From an uncultured Bryobacterales bacterium (GTDB lineage: Bacteria; Acidobacteriota; Terriglobia; Bryobacterales; UBA6623): 5,789 nucleotides of DNA. The notes beneath the pieces are model-generated. The model did no database searches and was not told where the DNA came from. It saw only the letters and a list, made by a program, of their open reading frames with translations. The position numbers were made by a program, and so were the translations under genes. This document shows positions 4,721 through 5,789 of this stretch, in pieces. The DNA lies in assembly GCA_946887065.1 (NCBI GenBank), contig CAMPKL010000266.1:1-5789 (forward strand). Reading direction: 5' to 3'. The first letter of the stretch is position 1; each line of letters starts with the position of its first letter.

Positions 4721-5603
4721 CGCGATCCCCAATCGAAACGCGCCCTAGCTGGCTGGCAATGTGCTCCAGGCGCGTCGCCTCGCTTGCAGCCGACCCCGGA
4801 GACACAAGCGCCGCGGCTACACGGGCCGCGCCCGCCGCCAATTTGCGTCTCGCGTGGCCCGCCTGCCGCACCGTGACGCGTCCGGGTTCGATGACCGGAA
4901 AAACGATGTCCATCGAGTCCGCCGCCAGCAACTTCTCCATCCCAGCGACGCGCGGGTTGGGCAGCGACACGATGATGCACTCGAACAGTCCGCCTAGTTT
5001 GTCCAATGCCCTACGGAACCCGGCTTGGTCGGTCAACAATTGTTCGATCGCTGGATTGCGACCCGCGGGCAAGACTCTTAGGCCGGGGTACACGGTGTCG
5101 TGAACGAAATGGTCCCAACTGGGTTCCGGCGCAGCCATGGCTTCGGCCAGTCCTAACCGTCTGGTGCGGAAGAACCGGGCCGCTTGCGGCGAATCGAAGC
5201 TCGCTTCAACGATCAGCACGGGCGATGCCGAGCGCGCGGCTAGCCACTGACCGAGAGCCGCCGCGGCTTCCGCTGTGCCGCGGAGGCTTCCCAGCGGGCA
5301 CATGCCGATACGCAGCCGGTCGGGCAAAGAATCCAAGCCGAGCACCTGGGCCAGCTCTTCTCGCCACAAGCTCACCGCATCGGCAATCGGAGTGGGCGGA
5401 GCCGTCTCTGGCGAAGCGCTGGGTTCATCCTGGACTGTGCTGAGGGGGGGGGCAACGGGTTCGTCCGGCTCGGTCCTCGCTTCTTCCTGCCGATCCAGCT
5501 CTTGTGCAGGAGGAAAATCAGCGGGAGTCTCCGCCTCGGCGTTGCCGCCAAAGAGGTCCTTCTCAAGATTGGCCTTTTCTAGGATGCGGAGATAACGACT
5601 CAT
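4713..5603 (-). CDS. CpsD/BY-kinase-like P-loop protein lacking catalytic motifs (pseudo-kinase)
   Basis: This 296-residue protein has the outline of bacterial tyrosine autokinases of exopolysaccharide systems (CpsD, Wzc C-domain, EpsG/XrtA-linked kinases). The N-terminus MSRYLRILEKA resembles the MSRIxxALxKA start of that group. A Pro/Glu/Ser-rich linker (about 20-72) leads into a MinD-like domain: PVLIVEASFDSP (128-139) at Walker A', LGLAEAM (150-156), LRVLPAGRNPAIEQLL (175-190), FECIIVSLPN (207-216) at Walker B, and VFPVIEPGRVTVRQ (234-247). The Walker A region (101-121, CPLGSLRGTAEA) has no Lys, the A' Asp pair is Glu133/Ser135, the Walker B Asp is Ser213, and the C-terminus has no Tyr cluster. 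ATP binding and autophosphorylation are therefore unlikely. It may serve as a scaffold or regulator. It starts 5 bp after the upstream gene and overlaps the PilZ fusion. A degenerate ParA/MinD protein is the alternative. Confidence 0.7.
   Translation of the reverse strand: MSRYLRILEKANLEKDLFGGNAEAETPADFPPAQELDRQEEARTEPDEPVAPPLSTVQDEPSASPETAPPTPIADAVSLWREELAQVLGLDSLPDRLRIGMCPLGSLRGTAEAAAALGQWLAARSASPVLIVEASFDSPQAARFFRTRRLGLAEAMAAPEPSWDHFVHDTVYPGLRVLPAGRNPAIEQLLTDQAGFRRALDKLGGLFECIIVSLPNPRVAGMEKLLAADSMDIVFPVIEPGRVTVRQAGHARRKLAAGAARVAAALVSPGSAASEATRLEHIASQLGRVSIGDRDA
4726..4730 (-). promoter_or_regulatory. Shine-Dalgarno that decides the PilZ-fusion start
   Basis: On the minus strand GGGGA lies 5 bases before the ATG at 4720, within the end of the pseudo-kinase gene. 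The TTG at 4732 would have no comparable upstream site. ATG 4720 also gives the short 8 bp overlap typical of translational coupling. Confidence 0.6.
5444..5452 (-). repeat. Nine-C homopolymer in the pseudo-kinase coding strand
   Basis: Nine consecutive C (G on the plus strand) span codons 51-54 (Ala-Pro-Pro-Leu) in the linker before the P-loop-like domain. Loss of one C would move reading into a frame that stops at 5372, giving a product of about 76 residues without the folded domain. It could be a slippage site or a spot prone to sequencing error. Confidence 0.8.
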
Positions 5604-5608
5604 GGCGG

Positions 5609-5789
5609 TTAGTCCCCTACCCCTTCCGCTTGGCCGAACGCTCGCAAACCGGATTTGGTTTCGTTCGCGGGCATCACGCGAGACGCTTCCCGCTGGTTAA
5701 CCCGCCCAGGCTTCAGCGCTTGCGGCAACTCTCGCGATGCTTCGAGCACGAGATCGGCCGTGACGCGGTCCAGATCGTCCGCCCAGGCG
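5609..5789 (-). CDS. Unidentified protein, C-terminal 59 residues only
   Basis: An open minus-strand frame enters from the right edge (first full codon at 5788) and ends at TAA 5611-5609. It begins AWADDLDRVTADLVLEASRE, an acidic, probably helical stretch, followed by a polar tail with Pro, Arg, Asn and Gly that looks disordered (about residues 25-59). There is no membrane segment or recognisable motif. It ends 5 bp before the pseudo-kinase ATG, with GGGGA of the next gene's ribosome-binding region inside its last codons, so it is almost certainly in the same operon. Of the other two minus-strand frames here, the one I read hits a stop at about 5697; I did not read the third. Given its neighbours it could be another ATPase-like, secretion or polysaccharide-export component, but nothing visible proves this. 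Confidence 0.65.
   Translation of the reverse strand, partial: AWADDLDRVTADLVLEASRELPQALKPGRVNQREASRVMPANETKSGLRAFGQAEGVGD

Noticed and set aside
4713..4732. TTG at 4732 as the start of the PilZ fusion
   Set aside because: It would add only four residues with no Shine-Dalgarno. ATG 4720 has GGGGA five bases upstream and gives a typical short overlap.
4483..4980. Minus-strand 165-codon frame overlapping the pseudo-kinase/PilZ-fusion junction
   Set aside because: It is a frame-shifted shadow rich in Arg, Gly and Ala. The two real genes here have family-like sequence and a coupled start.
5006..5443. Plus-strand 145-codon frame
   Set aside because: It is antisense to the pseudo-kinase, has Arg/Pro/Ala-rich composition and matches no family I recognise.
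4713..5603. Pseudo-kinase called as a pseudogene
   Set aside because: The frame is intact over 296 codons with normal spacing and start signals. The losses are confined to catalytic positions, which fits a functional non-catalytic protein better than decay.

Overview
The window is gene-dense, high-GC bacterial DNA with no gene-free stretch over 300 bases. I found no rRNA, tRNA, CRISPR array or mobile element. It suggests a soil- or sediment-type heterotroph, perhaps Acidobacteriota (Solibacter/Bryobacter-like). The hints are the secreted NHL-repeat protein, the sugar mutarotase next to a Gfo/Idh/MocA oxidoreductase, and the style of the polysaccharide-kinase-like gene. This placement is inference; no marker gene is present.

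Left part (1-2412). A secreted NHL-repeat beta-propeller protein runs leftward off the edge. It is divergent, across 109 bp, from a two-gene operon: rhaM (L-rhamnose mutarotase) and a Gfo/Idh/MocA dehydrogenase, 4 bp apart. The operon closes with a clear intrinsic terminator. The divergent gap holds two perfect short palindromes that could be operators.

Middle (2413-3675). A small lipoprotein with a CusF-like copper-binding domain is followed after 23 bp by a complete nadC (quinolinate phosphoribosyltransferase, de novo NAD synthesis). NadC converges on, and overlaps by 29 bp, the leftward operon to its right.

Right part (3647-5789, minus strand). Three tightly packed genes are read right to left: the C-terminal end of an unidentified protein, a BY-kinase/CpsD-like P-loop protein that has lost its nucleotide-binding and tyrosine features, and a protein joining a degenerate NucS/DUF91-like nuclease fold to a PilZ domain through a Pro/Glu-rich linker. 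Stop-to-start spacing is +5 bp and then an 8 bp overlap, so the genes are probably co-translated. Both complete proteins look like enzyme folds reused as non-catalytic scaffolds, and both carry DLF-type short motifs in flexible regions. The PilZ part keeps recognisable c-di-GMP-binding residues. This is the most novel material in the window: a possible c-di-GMP-responsive regulatory module made of a pseudo-kinase and a pseudo-nuclease, perhaps for exopolysaccharide, secretion or surface structures.

The four genes with non-coupled starts (NHL, rhaM, the lipoprotein, nadC) each have a -10-like hexamer 7-9 bases before the start codon and, in most cases, no good Shine-Dalgarno. This hints at leaderless transcription. 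In the right-hand operon the starts do have GGGGA-type Shine-Dalgarno sequences.
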